Made by a program: the position numbers and the translations under genes. The notes under the pieces were generated by a model. That model ran no database searches, was not told where the DNA came from, and saw only the letters and a list, made by a program, of their open reading frames with translations. Shown piece by piece: positions 13,316 to 26,106 of a stretch of 64,000 nucleotides of DNA; within the stretch, counting starts at the first letter, position 1; every line of letters starts with the position of its first letter. This DNA is from Lichenostomus cassidix (taxonomy: Eukaryota; Chordata; Aves; Passeriformes; Meliphagidae), in assembly GCA_008360975.2 (NCBI GenBank), contig CM039211.1, positions 18,572,943-18,636,942 on the forward strand, read 5' to 3'.

Positions 13316-13769
13316 TATGGCAGGGGCCAAAAATGGGGCCAAACTGTATTCCAGTATTCCAGGTGTAGCCTGACAAGTGCTGAGTAGAATGCAATTATGA
13401 CTCCTTTGTCCTGGCTGGTGGTGTCCTTGCTGATGCAGCCTGGCGTCCCACTGGCTTTCTCTGCCACAGCAGGACTGCTCACTGCGCTTGTTGTCCACTG
13501 GGATATCCAGGTCCCTTTCCACAGAGCTGACTGTGTCTGATGATCCAGTGGCTCCTATTTCTTCCCTAGCCTGAGTGTATCGCTATACACACACTTGAGG
13601 TAGTTGGCCTTCTGATACTCATCCCGGGAGGCAGCTAAGCAGCGTTTTTTGCAGCTCTGGTTGGCCTGGTCTATTCCCCAGTCTGTTACAATAGCATGAG
13701 TGTTTCCACTCTGGATCCTGTACCCCTGGTCCTTCAGTTAAAAGCCTGTCTCACCAAGTGGGTTGGTGT

Positions 13770-14215
13770 GTGGCCAAAGATTCCCTTGCCTTTTCTAGAC
13801 AAGGTGGCTGCCATCCCTCCCTGACAAACTATAATCATGGAAGAATACCCCATTGTCATAAAAGCCAAAACCCTCAAAACAATTCCAGCCACAAACCAGA
13901 AGGGGATTTGCACTATATGTCTACTTCTAGCTGCACCCTCTTAAAAAATACAAAAATACGACTTGAGCATTAATATTCCTCACCTGCACTCCCTGGGCTC
14001 TGAAACTTTCCCTCATCTGCCCAAATTCCAGCTTGCACGGTCATTTGGGAAAAAGTAGCAAAGGATAGCAGACTGTGTTCTGAACAAATTGTGGCACCTT
14101 CCCAGCAGCATCCCGGACCTTAGCTCCCAGAAGGCAGAACATCTCCTCTGACTCCCTGTCAGCCCAGCAGATGTAGATGCCTTGGTGATCCTTAACAGAG
14201 AGTCACCCATGAGTA
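13770..14215 (-). pseudogene. Broken CR1 ORF1 with SGNH (GDSL) esterase-like domain
   Basis: This is the ORF1 part of the CR1 element. The minus-strand frame at 14013-14210 begins MGDSLLR, matching the GDS block that holds the nucleophile serine of SGNH hydrolases. About 390 bp downstream on the same strand is GFYDN, then GRDGSHL, the DxxH block with the catalytic Asp and His. CR1-type ORF1 proteins are known to carry such an esterase-like domain, thought to help the RNA-protein particle. Here the middle is frameshifted and a stop follows the DGSHL block, so it is not functional. I see no sign that it was recruited as a host gene. Confidence 0.7.
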
Positions 14216-14345
14216 CTCTTCATTTCTTTTTACACTTTACACAGTGTTCTGTTTTACAATTTCTCCCTGTAGACCTTGCTTGTGGGTGTCTACAGCTGTT
14301 AAATCTGCAAATCTATTTCTGGTTGTAATGCTGGAGGGTTAGGAA

Positions 14346-17300
14346 TGATGCAGAGTCCTGGTTTTGTGGTTATATTTTTAATAGTTCCATGGAACTATGC
14401 AAATTATATGCTGCTTTGCCTGCTTCCCTAAAACTACCTGAGAAGTCCCAGGAAAGTTGAAGATATCTGAAAAAGATAATCAGATTGTAAATGCCTATAC
14501 CAAAAGTTTCAGAATTGATAACAGCATTCACTCATCATGTGATAAATTAGAGATTTTCTCCATCCAGCATCTGAGACTGCCTTCACTTCCACCCTTAGCC
14601 CCAGAGTCAAATTAAAGAGATGTGATGGACACAATATCCTTCAGAGATTTCATATGAGCAAATCTCATCCACACATTTTACAATATCACCCTGGTCTGAT
14701 ACAGATTACTTATCACAGTGCCCTTACCCTTCATGTCAGAAGCTAGCAACTGATGAAACAGCCAGGTTTTGATGGCTTATAGGAACTCTCTTTTCTGAAG
14801 ACATGGATTCTCTAACAAAGCAGTTCCAACTCCGAAAACTTGAGTCCCAAACATTGTGGGTTTAAGTTCTAGGTAAATTAATAACTTTATCCTTTTTAAG
14901 TAAGAAAAGATCTCACTCACACTTGTCACCAAATGCAACACTTGCATTTCTCTTGGAGCTTTCCACAGAATATTTAGCAAAGGCTGTGTACTCCACATTT
15001 ATTTGCTTTTCTCTGCTGGCCCCTCTTACATCTTGTGGAGACAAAGAACAGTCCAGGAGGGGATTTTCTCTCTCTGAATTCAAGCAGAGGCTTCCTCTAT
15101 CGCTCAGAGAAAGAGGCGTGGCTTCCAGAAGGGTGTGAATTTAAAGATGTTTATTTCCATTCAGCAGATGCTGTGCTATTTTAAAAGATTTCCTTGATGT
15201 TTTGCCAGAGAGACCTATTTCTTGGTTTTAACCTTTCCAGTACTAGTTATTATTGGCTTTGATGGCTGTTGATTCCAGCAGACACTGTGGTGTCAAACAC
15301 TGTAAGACATCACACTAAATCAACCCTAATCTTTTCTCAGTCTAGCACAATACACTTCAGTGGTTAACCTGGAGCATCTCTTTCATGCTCTAGTTATGAG
15401 CTTTCTAGGATAAGGACCATCCTTCTGTTCATGCTGTATGGCACACAGAGGGCGTCGGGTTCTCTTGCCACAGTAAGATGCAACTTTAACAGACTCATCA
15501 AGACACCTATCTGTCAAGTCATCCTTTAAAACACATTTTCCAATAATTTCTTACTTGTATTGAGATTTCTGAGATGCATATTCAAAATGTGTTTTCAATC
15601 AGCTGAAAGTTTATGATTTAGAGCATAGCATGGTAGTCTTTTCCCCTGGTTTCCATGTGGTTACTCACTTTAACAGCTAGTTTTATTTCATGATAGTACT
15701 ACTTTAAGACAAAGTTTTTTTCAGAGATTTCATGCCATGTTCATTTTTCAAGCTTCTAATGCTAAAGCCTAACTGACATTGCTAGAGCCATTCCAACATG
15801 AAGCTATTATTTGAAGTGATGTAGCAAAAATGATTTAATCTACTTCTGATAACCTATTGTTCTTGTAAGTAACCATAATTTATTTAATCCTGATTACAAA
15901 TAAGGATGTTGCCACATGGAATCCTATGGCTACAGTTCCAGTTCATAACAATCAGAAGCCCTGAAATGCAGCATTTTACTATTCACTTCTCAAAACGCTA
16001 AACTGTTTCAGTCTCTCTCAAGAGCTGTAGTGAATATAATTTATTTATTCCTCATGTAAAATACATTAATTATTATACATAACATTTCTTCTCTATTACA
16101 TCTTAAGCAATGATTCAAGTTTTAATATAAATGTATATCTTAATTTGGTTAGGAGATACCACTAAAGCATTTTTTTATTAATAGACAGTGGTCTCTGACT
16201 TACATTCCTTTTATTTTATGTAACTTTTAATTCCCCTGTAGCACTTTCTTATGCAAGTTTTCTATTCATAATCTACTGAACTGTCATTTGTGATTAATTT
16301 TAAATTTAATTTTATTACATGCATCTCATACTCTTGATAGAAAAGCAATACATATTTCACAGAATCATTGGCAGTTTATACTCAGGTCTATGTCTTTCTC
16401 AAATTGAGTCTTCCTCTCTTTAAGTGGGGAAACAAGATTAAAAAGGACTCTCTGTTAACTGGATTTTGATGTACATTAAAGCTTTTTTATGCTCCATGTG
16501 CTTGCTTAAAAACTCAAGTTCTTTTGAGCAGAGCAAGCAAGTGAACCCAAATGTCATATTCTTAACATATATGATACAATAGCTCAAGTCACACAAGTAG
16601 AGAAGAAAAAGGAGGTGAGAGGAAGGAGATGAAAAATTGATCTGTGACACTTTGGTCTTGCAGATTGCATTTGGGCAGTAGCAACTCAGGGGCCTGGAAA
16701 TCAAGGGCAGAAAACCTGATCTGCTTCTTGAGAAGTGAGGCTGCACCCCACATGACACAGAGTTCTTCTGCCTCTGAGGTAGCCTTCAGGAGGCAAGGTA
16801 GCAGACCTTGCTGCTCCTGGCATCCAACAGGATCAAAAAGAGTCGATTTATATTCATTTCCCATCAAGGAATCATCTTTCTATCTTTGGAAAAATGGACC
16901 TTTTTAAAAAATTAACATAGACGTTTATGCTTCCCATATTTTAAATAACTTTTCTAGGCTAAATAATACAGAATGCTGATAGGATAGGAAATACTCTGAA
17001 AGGAGAAAAAAAGGCCTCTGAAAGTATTTGCCTTTGCATATGGAACCCTCTGATTAAAAGAAGCCAAGCACACACCACCTCAGGTAATTTCAGTTCTAAA
17101 CGCCAGAATCCACAAGTCAGTGATTTCCTTAATGGAAGAGTTTTAACATTTCTTTTGGGAATATCAGGCGCTTGAGTACTATTGAAGCAGAATGCCACTT
17201 ACAGTTTAAGAAAAATTACTGTCAAGTGAATAATGGCTGCTCAAGGCACATGTTATCTATTTCTGCAATTAGTAGAGAAATCTTGTTGTAAGACTCATTT

Positions 17301-20300
17301 AAAACATCAGTTTTACTGCCACAGGAAAGCAGCAATGTGTGTTGCGTTTGGCAGCACCGCTGTGCTGTAGTTAAAGGCCTGTCAGACTTACTGTTACAAG
17401 GTTTTATTTTGAGAATTGTGCAACTATGAGATATAAATTTTCTCCAAACAAAGTCTGCATTGAAGATTTCCCCCGAGAATGAGTTTTCTCTTAGAGAAAA
17501 TGAGTCAGTCAAAGGGGATCTTTCTTTTTCAATGCTGTCAAAGGTGATTTTTCTTTTTCAATATTAAAAATGTAAAACCTTAATCTTAAGTTGCAATTAA
17601 AAAGCAGATGTTCATATTCTTCATGAAGCAGTGGATAAGAGACTTGCCAAACTCTATTTCTCTCAGAGCTATGTCCTGCACACTCAGTGTACTGTCTCCC
17701 ACCAGGTCACATGCTATATACCTTAAGCATCTGATAAGAAGTCTATCCACAGAGAAATCTGAATAAAGGGTGAGTGTGTATAACCGCATTCTGTGCTCAA
17801 GTGAAGACACATCTCCCTGAAAATGGAGAACGTCCAGAACTACCTCCACTCTGAAACTGTAGCAAAAAAATCTCTCTATATATATACTTAAAAACTCTGA
17901 TCCCCAAGGAATCTGCTCTAGCATGATAGTTTTAACCTAGAAATGGTGACTGTAAGCAGGTATTCACAACATTTCCATGCTAACATTTCCAACATTCATT
18001 GTGCTGTAGATAATGCACCAGGTTTGAAAACCTTCAGCCCATTACTTGCCTGTTTGTACAAAACCAGAAAACTTTGAATAAATGGACCTCACACCAGAAT
18101 TAGATAGGAAAGAGAAAAGAATGTTGAGATGAGAATGCCACACAAAATACAGCTCCTAATCCAACATCCCACATCCATATGTAGTGCTGTGTTAAGATTT
18201 CTGAATCCTCATATAAGCTACACCATCCACTTCCCTTCCTCCTCCTTAGTGTTGCTCAGATCCAGACCCACAGGATAAATGTCAGCTTTTTCTACCACAT
18301 GCCTCATCTGGATGGCATAAAGAGCAGAGAGCCAGGGCATGCTCCTGCCACATCAAGTCAAAGCCATGAGGAGATTTACTGATCCAGATGTTCAACCTGA
18401 AAATCAAGATTCCTTTGAATAGAAAATTTGGAAGACCTTGCTATATTCTGTGTATATGTATTTAGATACTTTGTGAGTAAAAAGAGGTCTCTGTGGCTTT
18501 TACCATAAGCTTGGATACAGATGTTCACTTTGTAAACACTACATTTTGCACTTTTAATGATATTTACTATATGCCTGCAACATACATAGCAAGTAATACT
18601 AAACACTTTGCACCATCAAGGAGCATTATCCAGACTGCAATGTCTCCTATGAGATAGTCCTGATGGAAAAAAAAAATGCATGTACTAGAAACACGTATAA
18701 TAATTAAGCCTTAATAATGTACAGAGAGCAAAAAAAATGTGGTAGGTAAAGATTTCATGCTGTCTAGGACAGGAGATTTCCTCTGGAGCAGATTGTTTCC
18801 ATTCTTTATTTCTCATGTAATCTGGCTGACCCTTTAATTTGGAGTCTGCACTCGGCAAATTGCATGTACTTCTGGTTTCTTACTGTGAGGGCTGATTTGG
18901 TGCTAAATAGCACACACTGTGTGAGCAGATTGGTGAGACGGAACATGTTTGTGGGATGTAGAATGTGGCCTGGGCATAGAAGAGAGTGTGCAGCTCATGG
19001 TTTGCATGCTCATGTGCAGCAACATTCTTTTAGACATTAATGAGATGTGATGTGACTTTCCCTGGGAGAAAGTCTAACACAATGCAATGCTCCTATCTTG
19101 TTAACTGGCATCACATAGTCTTAGATTTTCATAAATGATGTTCACTGGTCTGGCATCTGCAAACATTTTCTCATGTTAACCTCAATACAATCAGATATAC
19201 AGCGAGGAGAAAATCTCAAACAGTACATTTTGGTCTCTCCAAAACACACTTCTAACATTACATATTTCAAGGTTTTTTTAAAAGGTTATTGCATATTCCA
19301 TACAAACAGGTACATTAAAATCAATAGCAAAAACCTTTGTCTATATTCCATGCCTTAATTCCAGTGGAATTGTTTCTTTGCCCCATAGAAGAAAAAGAAA
19401 TATGTTTGCTGTTACCATATTAGTTTCACTTAGAAACTCATGCTTGCAGGGTCCAAAACAATATTAAAAATAAAATATTTTGTCACTTATTCTATGAATT
19501 TCAAACTTGTGTCACATCCTTGCTAGTTGATTTTGGCACGTTCTCAAGGTAAAAGAAGGAGAAGATACATCAGAAACAGGATTCAGCCATGAGGCAGCCA
19601 TGACAGAAAGTGTAAATTTAAGTGCTCTAACACACTTAAAAGTTCATCTAGTGGAGGCCTGGGAAGAGAATAAGGGCATCAAAACAACAACAAATGTCTT
19701 TTAACCACTCCGTTTCTGCAGGTGTGAAGAAACCCAAACAGTCTTCTCTCTCATAGTATGAATGCCCTGTTTCCAGACTTGTTTATGTAGTCCATATAAG
19801 AAGGGACATTTAATAAATTGAGTACAAAGTAAATCTGATGTTTCTTTGTTCCTTCCTCACACCTTTATGGATGGAAATCTTTGGTGTTTTGACTTTTTGC
19901 CAGAGAACTGGAGGATGTCCAAGACAAATCTGCATTCTCCAACACACCCTAAATGTTGCCCTAAGGCCTACTCTACCATTTTTCATTCATTCCTGATATA
20001 TCTGGTATAAGATAATCAGCTGCAATAACAGCTCCTAGGCTCTTCTGAAAAAATTGTACATAAATGACAGGTTCTCAGTCCATTAAAACCCTGACTGTAT
20101 TTGTTTCTCTAGGCTCCATCGTTTCACTGCTGCATTTTGTTCAGGCATCCAGGAGCAAATGCAGTTTTGCTTCTGGAGGCATCCAGTGGAGAGACTCTCC
20201 AGAGGACACAGACCTCACAGGAATCCTTTGCCCTGAATCAAATGCTGCTGGTAAAATCTGTGTATCAGCACGGAAAAAGGCCCTGTATACAAATATTCAT

Positions 20301-22737
20301 GCTTCCTTTGTGCAGGTCAAAGTATTACAGCTTTGACATGAAAGCAAAGTCATTATACATTGGGTATGAGAGGATTTTTGACAGAGATTGACAACTCTCT
20401 ACTGGACACAGCTGATTTGTGGAAATGACTTGACTGTGTATAGTTGCAGAAGTCATTTTAACCTTGTGGTCTTTTGTGGGTTAATAACAGTGGGTCTCTT
20501 TTGCTGCAGTCTTGTTTTCTTATTGTGTATTTCTTTCTTACATGATTATTTTTTTAACACCCCATTTTCCTGGCAGAAAGTTGATGTATGTTGTCAGGTT
20601 TAGCTTCAGAGTCAGTCAAAAGAATAAATTGCTAGATTGACTGAGCACTTGTTTCAAAGATATTCAATTTTTTTGTCATTGAAGAAAGTAAAATTCACTG
20701 TTGTGTAAGACATTAGTCAACAATATGACTCTGAGCCTAGCTTTTTATTTGCATTAGGGTCACGTGCTTATCAGAAAAACAAGGTTACTGAAGTGTGAGT
20801 TTGAAGACATATGAAAGTGACACCTGTTTGTGTTACACCCCTCCAAGGCTTCCCATTCTCTTGCTTTGTGAAGCCTTTCCACTCCAGCTGCTTCTAAGAG
20901 CATTTTAAAATGTATTTTTCCTCAACAAGTGCTTCTGTTTACAGAAGAGCTTTCAAGAGCTGACAGGTATGCCTTAGTGCACTAATTTATTTATCCTATT
21001 CACAGGCAAAGCTGCACACAGCTTCTTAGTGCTGTCTCAGGTTGAGAACTGGAAAGCACACTATAGCCAGTCAGATACTGAATTTTGACATGGAGCTATG
21101 CATGTCAACTCAGCTTACTGGGTCTCCAAGTAAGAATCCCACTACATGTGGAATAGGGCCTGTGATCTGTAGATTGTCTTTCCAAAAGCAGTAATCTTCC
21201 TGGCCTCTTATAAACCCTGTTTTTTGCAAAATGAAGTTTCAGAATACACCCTGAAACACTAGTTTTGATGAAAAAGCAAATTGGCTTCCTTGAAGTCTGT
21301 GAAGTTGCTCATAGATAATTTTATAAAGCCTTTGTAAAATTAGCCAAGATAACAGCTTTTCTAAGTTATATATATAGAATTTTAAATACTTATTTTTATT
21401 CATACCATCACTGACTGTAAAATAGAATATCAATCTTTCCATTAAAAGCAGAGAAAGTAGAGTGTGTGTTTTTGTATCTTTATAACTGTAAGATGGAATT
21501 TAAGTTTTCTCAGGATCCTAGATGGAACTAGTTTACCTTTTGCTATAAATTTATCCTACCATTTGCTATCTCCATTTCCCTTTCAATTGTATGTTTACAG
21601 CATTGCCTGACATTTAGTCTTACAGACTCTGAGTTAATGATAAAATTCTCAGAAATGTTAGTAATCTTGATTGACACATAGGCATGTAAATTTTAGAAGA
21701 TGTTGACTGTGTTTTAGAGCTCTCAGTCCAGATATTTCAGTCTGCTCCTCAAAAACAAAGGAATTCCAAACAGCCACTATTACATCTCCTCAGGAAGGCT
21801 GCATACAGAACATTCATAAATCAGAAAACACTGTTGTGAATTTCTTTTCTCCCTTGTTGTTGTCTGTAATAGCTTTTGCACACACTCCCTCTTTAAAAGA
21901 TAATGTTAAGAGAAGCTTGAAAACTCTGCAGAAAGACAGTAAGACCCCCTGCCAAGACCTAAAGCAATGCTCATGGAAAGTAAAACAGCTTATTTTATCC
22001 TCCTTTCTTTCCCCTCCCCATTTCACCCTGTAAAAGCAAGTGAAATGAAACAGGAGACAGCAAGAGCAAGACACCCAGTGCAGTGAACAAAGAAAAGCAA
22101 GCAGGAAAACATCTGAATGAAGAGCTGATTAAAAAAATAGCATGCCTCTTCTGAAATACCCCTGTCCAATTATTTCCAGTGCTCTCTATTGTCTAGTGTG
22201 TTCAGGGAGGTATATTCTTTTCTATTTAATGTTTTAGGTATGGTTTTGTGCTGTAACCAGTGTAACAATGGACACATTGTGTATTTCTTGCGCTGACAAT
22301 GGTTTCAGCTGTACCATACTGAGTGCACTGGGAATCCATCTTCAAGTGAGTCTGGAGCTGCAGTACATCTTTGTAAACAAAATGATGGTGTGCCACATAA
22401 ACCAGAGAATGAGGAAGGTGATAGTGTGGTGACGTAATGTGCTATAATGAGTAAATCTCTACAAATAAAATTTCATCTGATTCTTAAATGTGATTGGTGA
22501 CTAGTCAAAAAAACCCCTGCTAAACCTATTTCCTTTACCACTCTCCATTAACAGAAAGTCTAGAAAATAATTGTATAATTTAGCACTAACATGGAATGTA
22601 CTTTTCACCATGGAACAAAACATAATGAGGTTTATTTATGAGTAAGACAGAAAAGCCTGTTTACTACTCTCATTTTTTTAATTAACTTGGAGTTTCACAT
22701 GGACTTGCTGCAACTCAGACTAAAATGAACTCAGTGA
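14346..22737. other. Intergenic or intronic DNA, no gene seen
   Basis: Eight kilobases without a supported gene. Frames of 90-112 codons at 16438-16907 (both strands), 17222-17512 and 17586-17924 (minus) and 20064-20391 (two plus frames) match no family I know. Places where several frames are open at once (16.6-16.9 kb, 20.1-20.35 kb) are GC-richer, which lowers stop-codon frequency. A splice-acceptor-like tract ending at about 20112 and a GTAAAA donor-like site near 20252 could bound a 139-bp exon, but such pairs are common by chance. An AT-rich stretch at 16.03-16.35 kb has many TAAT motifs. Confidence 0.5.
17508..17562. repeat. Near-perfect 26-bp direct repeat
   Basis: gtcaaaggggatctttcttt at 17508 and gtcaaaggtgatttttcttt at 17537 begin two 26-bp copies with two mismatches, spaced 29 bp start to start. 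This is a local tandem duplication outside any recognised mobile element. Confidence 0.9.
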
Positions 22738-22930
22738 TTTTTTTTTTTTTGTTAGTTTTTGGTGATTTTGGGGGTGTTTTCTTTTTGGGGGTTTTTTGGG
22801 CTTTTTTAGTTTTGTTTTTGGGGGTTTTTTAAAAGCATTTTTTCCCAAGTTCTATTCCCCCCTCCCCCATATTTGTTTGTTTGTTTGGGTTTTTTTTTTG
22901 TTTGCTTGTCTGTGGGGTTTTTTTGTGGCT
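22738..22930. repeat. T/G-rich low-complexity tract with G-runs and a C-run
   Basis: The plus strand is almost only T and G, with four G-runs at about 22770-22774, 22787-22791, 22798-22800 and 22820-22824, then a C-rich block (cccccctccccc at 22857-22868), then (GTTT)n and more poly-T. The G-runs are separated by T-rich loops of about 12, 6 and 19 nt, so any G-quadruplex would have long loops. A frame crossing the tract (22881-23144) is an artefact of low complexity. Confidence 0.9.
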
Positions 22931-25900
22931 AACAGTATATTTATTTAGGGGGCAAAAAACATTTTATTCTGATGTAAAACCAGAGCTTGGGAGAGCAAAT
23001 GAAGGAAGTTTTCTGCCTGCATTTCCAAGCAAGCTGGACAGGAATCCTCAGGGTGCACAGAACATTTTTCTGCTCTTTTGCTTCTTCCTACTGTCTCTGC
23101 CTGTTATACTGAAGGACAACCAGCCAAGCTCAATTCAGCAGTAAGGCAGGCAGGGTAAGTCCCCACTCAGTGTATACTCTCCTCTGAATTAATTTACAGT
23201 TGCTGCAGCTCATAATATGTGCATTCTTTCTTAGCAGGCACTGGAAATGGAGGACATAGAGCACAGGGTATTTCTGGTATGTCCTGCACTTCCAGAAGCT
23301 GATCACAGCTTATGCATGACATTTCACCTTATCAAACACAGAAGAGTTTGTTTGCCAACTCTGCTCTGGCTCAGCAGCTTCTTGCTGCAGTAGGTGTGGC
23401 ATGGACCCAGTGTCTCATCGAGGCTGATGTTTGATACACTTAACTCGGGAATAGGGAATTGGTTTTTACTTAGGGAAAAACATTTGTCACTCCTTTGGCA
23501 ATTCATAGCCACCACAAAATGAAAGACTTATCTTTGAGTATAACTAAGGTTGCCAATATGATCTTTTCAGCACTCACTTTTTGAACTTCACGGTATTCTT
23601 TATAACCTACAATGCATTTCCACCTGCCCCTTGTCCTCCTCTTGTGCCTTCTCTGCTTTTTTCAAACACTAGGCAAGATATTGAGAAGCAAGCACATTTT
23701 ACTGCTAAGAAGGAATTTTGTACAAAATCTGCACCCCAAATGCATGTCCATCTCTTTGACACAGTGTTCTGCACACCCTGGCCTGAGAGGCACTGTGTAA
23801 AAGCAAACAGTGTGAGACATAAGGCCATGAGGCATTCACCAGAGGAGCAGTACCACCCCCTAGCACACGGTTCCTTCCTTTGTTTTCCAAAGGCAATCAA
23901 TCATTTGTCAGTGAAAAACCTCCCACCTTTGCTGATTTTTTCCTTTGCAGAATATATTAGTTAAATCTCCTGCTTTGGCAGCCAAAGGAAAATCTCTGCC
24001 TGACATGGTGTCCCCAATTGAAACACAAATTTGTCAGGCCTATTTAATCCTATAATGCTTATCTCCTTTGCCACCTTTGGGGTGTACAGACTTTCACTAT
24101 CATCAAAGTCCCAAGCCCTCTCTCCTCCATTCCCCTATTATAATCCTGTAAATAAACATCTGAAGAACAAAAAGGAGTACTTTCTGTATTGGTGGGGGAA
24201 GGGGTTCCTAGGTGATTTTTGAAAGGACACCACTAAGCTAATCACTCGCTTTGCAGATGTGTGCCCATCTTTTCAGGCTTGCCAAAAGTTGCTTTCATTT
24301 TTGAGCTTTCATTTTGTGTCAGATTAACCCAACAAAATGATTTGACAGCCAGATTCAGATCCAAAATGGACTTGTTTCATAGCCTGCAAACTCAAATTAT
24401 TCCCAGGCTTTTCATATGTCAGCTGCTGTAAATATGCATGGAGATAACAGCAAATATCAGAGGCCTGACTGACCTGGAATTGCAGCTCTCAGCACTGCTC
24501 GTTGAAATGTTTGAAGGTATCTTAGTAACACAACTTTGTCATTTTTTAACGATAAAAAAGGCTTAATTCCTTGCAGAGTGTTAAAAATCAAAAAGACTTT
24601 CCAATGTGATCATTTGCATGAAGATGTTTTAGAGACATGATGAGCATATTTAACAAATGTGAACCATAAAAAATTTTGAAAAGCAGTGTATATTTTCAAA
24701 CTTTTTTGTATACTTCATTTTTCACATAGATTTCTTCCAAAATCCTGGTTCAAATTTAGTAATTTCAGACATTGTTTGGAGGTGCAATGTCTAAATGGAT
24801 AAGTTGTAAATGCATGGGCTTAGCCAAAATGTTAGAATTTTTGAGATCACTTGTTTCTGTTCACAAGGCATATTGATATGTTTCTGATCAAAATGAATTT
24901 ATTTTTGTTTTGTAAACTTGGAACAAAATAGGAAAGTTCATTCACTAAATTAGAAAATTAGAAACTGCCATTACTTCAATGATCTCCAGGTTAGATTTTT
25001 TTCAAGACACCAATCACTTGTCAAAGACAATCCTACTCATACAGTTAAACTGCCACAAGAAAGCTGAATCATACTGTACCACTATTAGATTCTGTGAAGA
25101 AGCACATGTGAGATAGAATTAAAATCACAGTGTCAACTTCTTCTTTAAAAATGCATGTTTGTGGTAATTCAAAATGCCTGTGTCTGGAAAGTCTTACTTG
25201 ACAATTAATAAACTTTAAATACTAGCTGAGCTCTTCATAGACTGCTCACTTCCACACAAACATACTCACATAGGCACTGGGAAATGTCAGGTTATTTGTA
25301 GCCTGAGTCAGGGAAACCAGGGCTGTAATACCAGGTAACACCATGTCACATTAACCTGCAGTAAATTTAAGGAAGAAGTAAAACCTAAAGCCCTAATTAC
25401 AAATATCTCTTACCATTTTTTATATCCTTTTACTATGAATCGTAAGGTAAACTGATCCCAGGAAAGGCGAGAAACAAGATGCCATTTAGCATATAATCTA
25501 TAAAATTTCCAACCATGTGCCTTTCCAACAAACCTAAGAGTTTGACAATTAGTACCACTAATCATTAGTGAAGAAAGCCATGTCAATCAGACCCAAAAGA
25601 ACTTCTTCATACACATATTTCATTGACTGAATGGAAAGAAACTAGACATGGCATAAACCCTGCATTCAGTACTTTTCTACAGAAACCTAAAAAGACAATG
25701 CTTTCCAAGGAAAGCAGTGAAACTGTGAAAGTTTCTGGTGTTCCTGAATGTATTTAAATAATTTTCAAATTGTCACACCAAGAGGAGTTACATTTTTACT
25801 ATAAAATTCCATGCCAAATGTGATGGGTTTTTTTCTGCTAAAATCTTTAGTACCCCATCAAAAGCTGAAGCATTAGCAAATGCCAGAAACAATGTCATAG

Positions 25901-26106
25901 GCGACCCCTGCTTGATTAAGAGTTTTTTGGCTACAATGTTAGCTTTAAATGGATGTATAAATAGGACCAAGTTCTAAATTAGTCTCTAACTTCCAAACTG
26001 TTTATTCTTGGTAAAGTTAAGTCTATTTCAAATAAAGGTGGCACTTAATTCTGAATAGTCAAGGGATGTAATTAATTACTTGCTCCAGGTTTTATGGACA
26101 GAAGCA
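22931..26106. other. Intergenic or intronic DNA, no gene seen
   Basis: No supported gene. At 23581-23964 a 127-codon plus frame (starting with TTG, not ATG) overlaps three other open frames on both strands. That pattern reflects a local lack of stop codons in GC-richer DNA rather than coding selection. The stretch 24.42-24.68 kb, with ATTTGCAT-like and TAAT-like motifs, has the look of conserved noncoding DNA, unproven. Confidence 0.5.

Larger units (their letters stand above)
12815..14345 (-). mobile_element. CR1 LINE with ORF1 esterase and 3' end, most of ORF2 deleted
   Basis: Read from the minus strand. The 3' end is at the left: tcatagaattatag at 12815 is the reversed CR1 tail, followed by the 3' part of ORF2. 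Minus-strand codons near 13204-13482 give YSALVRLHLEY, the conserved C-terminal ORF2 motif, and then a degraded RRTTKMTKG. Near 13500-13545 the minus strand reads DTVSSVERDLDIPVDNK, also C-terminal ORF2. Directly beyond it (about 13560-13610) the sequence jumps to what resembles the very start of ORF2 (NYLKC...). Farther right comes ORF1: GRDGSHL near 13810 and GDSLLR near 14200, the C- and N-terminal blocks of the SGNH/GDSL esterase-like domain known in CR1 ORF1 proteins. Stops interrupt every part. The right edge, around 14345, is approximate. Confidence 0.8.

Noticed and set aside
16358..16375. tcacagaatcattgg as a CR1 3' tail
   Set aside because: The following sequence does not continue with the CR1 3' region, so it is probably chance.
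16644..16907. Possible exon after a tcttgcag acceptor-like site
   Set aside because: Three frames on two strands are open in the same GC-richer patch; no family features.
20113..20251. Possible 139-bp exon bounded by an acceptor-like and a GTAAAA donor-like site
   Set aside because: Both flanking signals are common by chance, two frames are open across it, and nothing in the peptide is recognisable.
22881..23144. Plus-strand frame with an apparent membrane segment
   Set aside because: Produced by T/G-rich low-complexity DNA.
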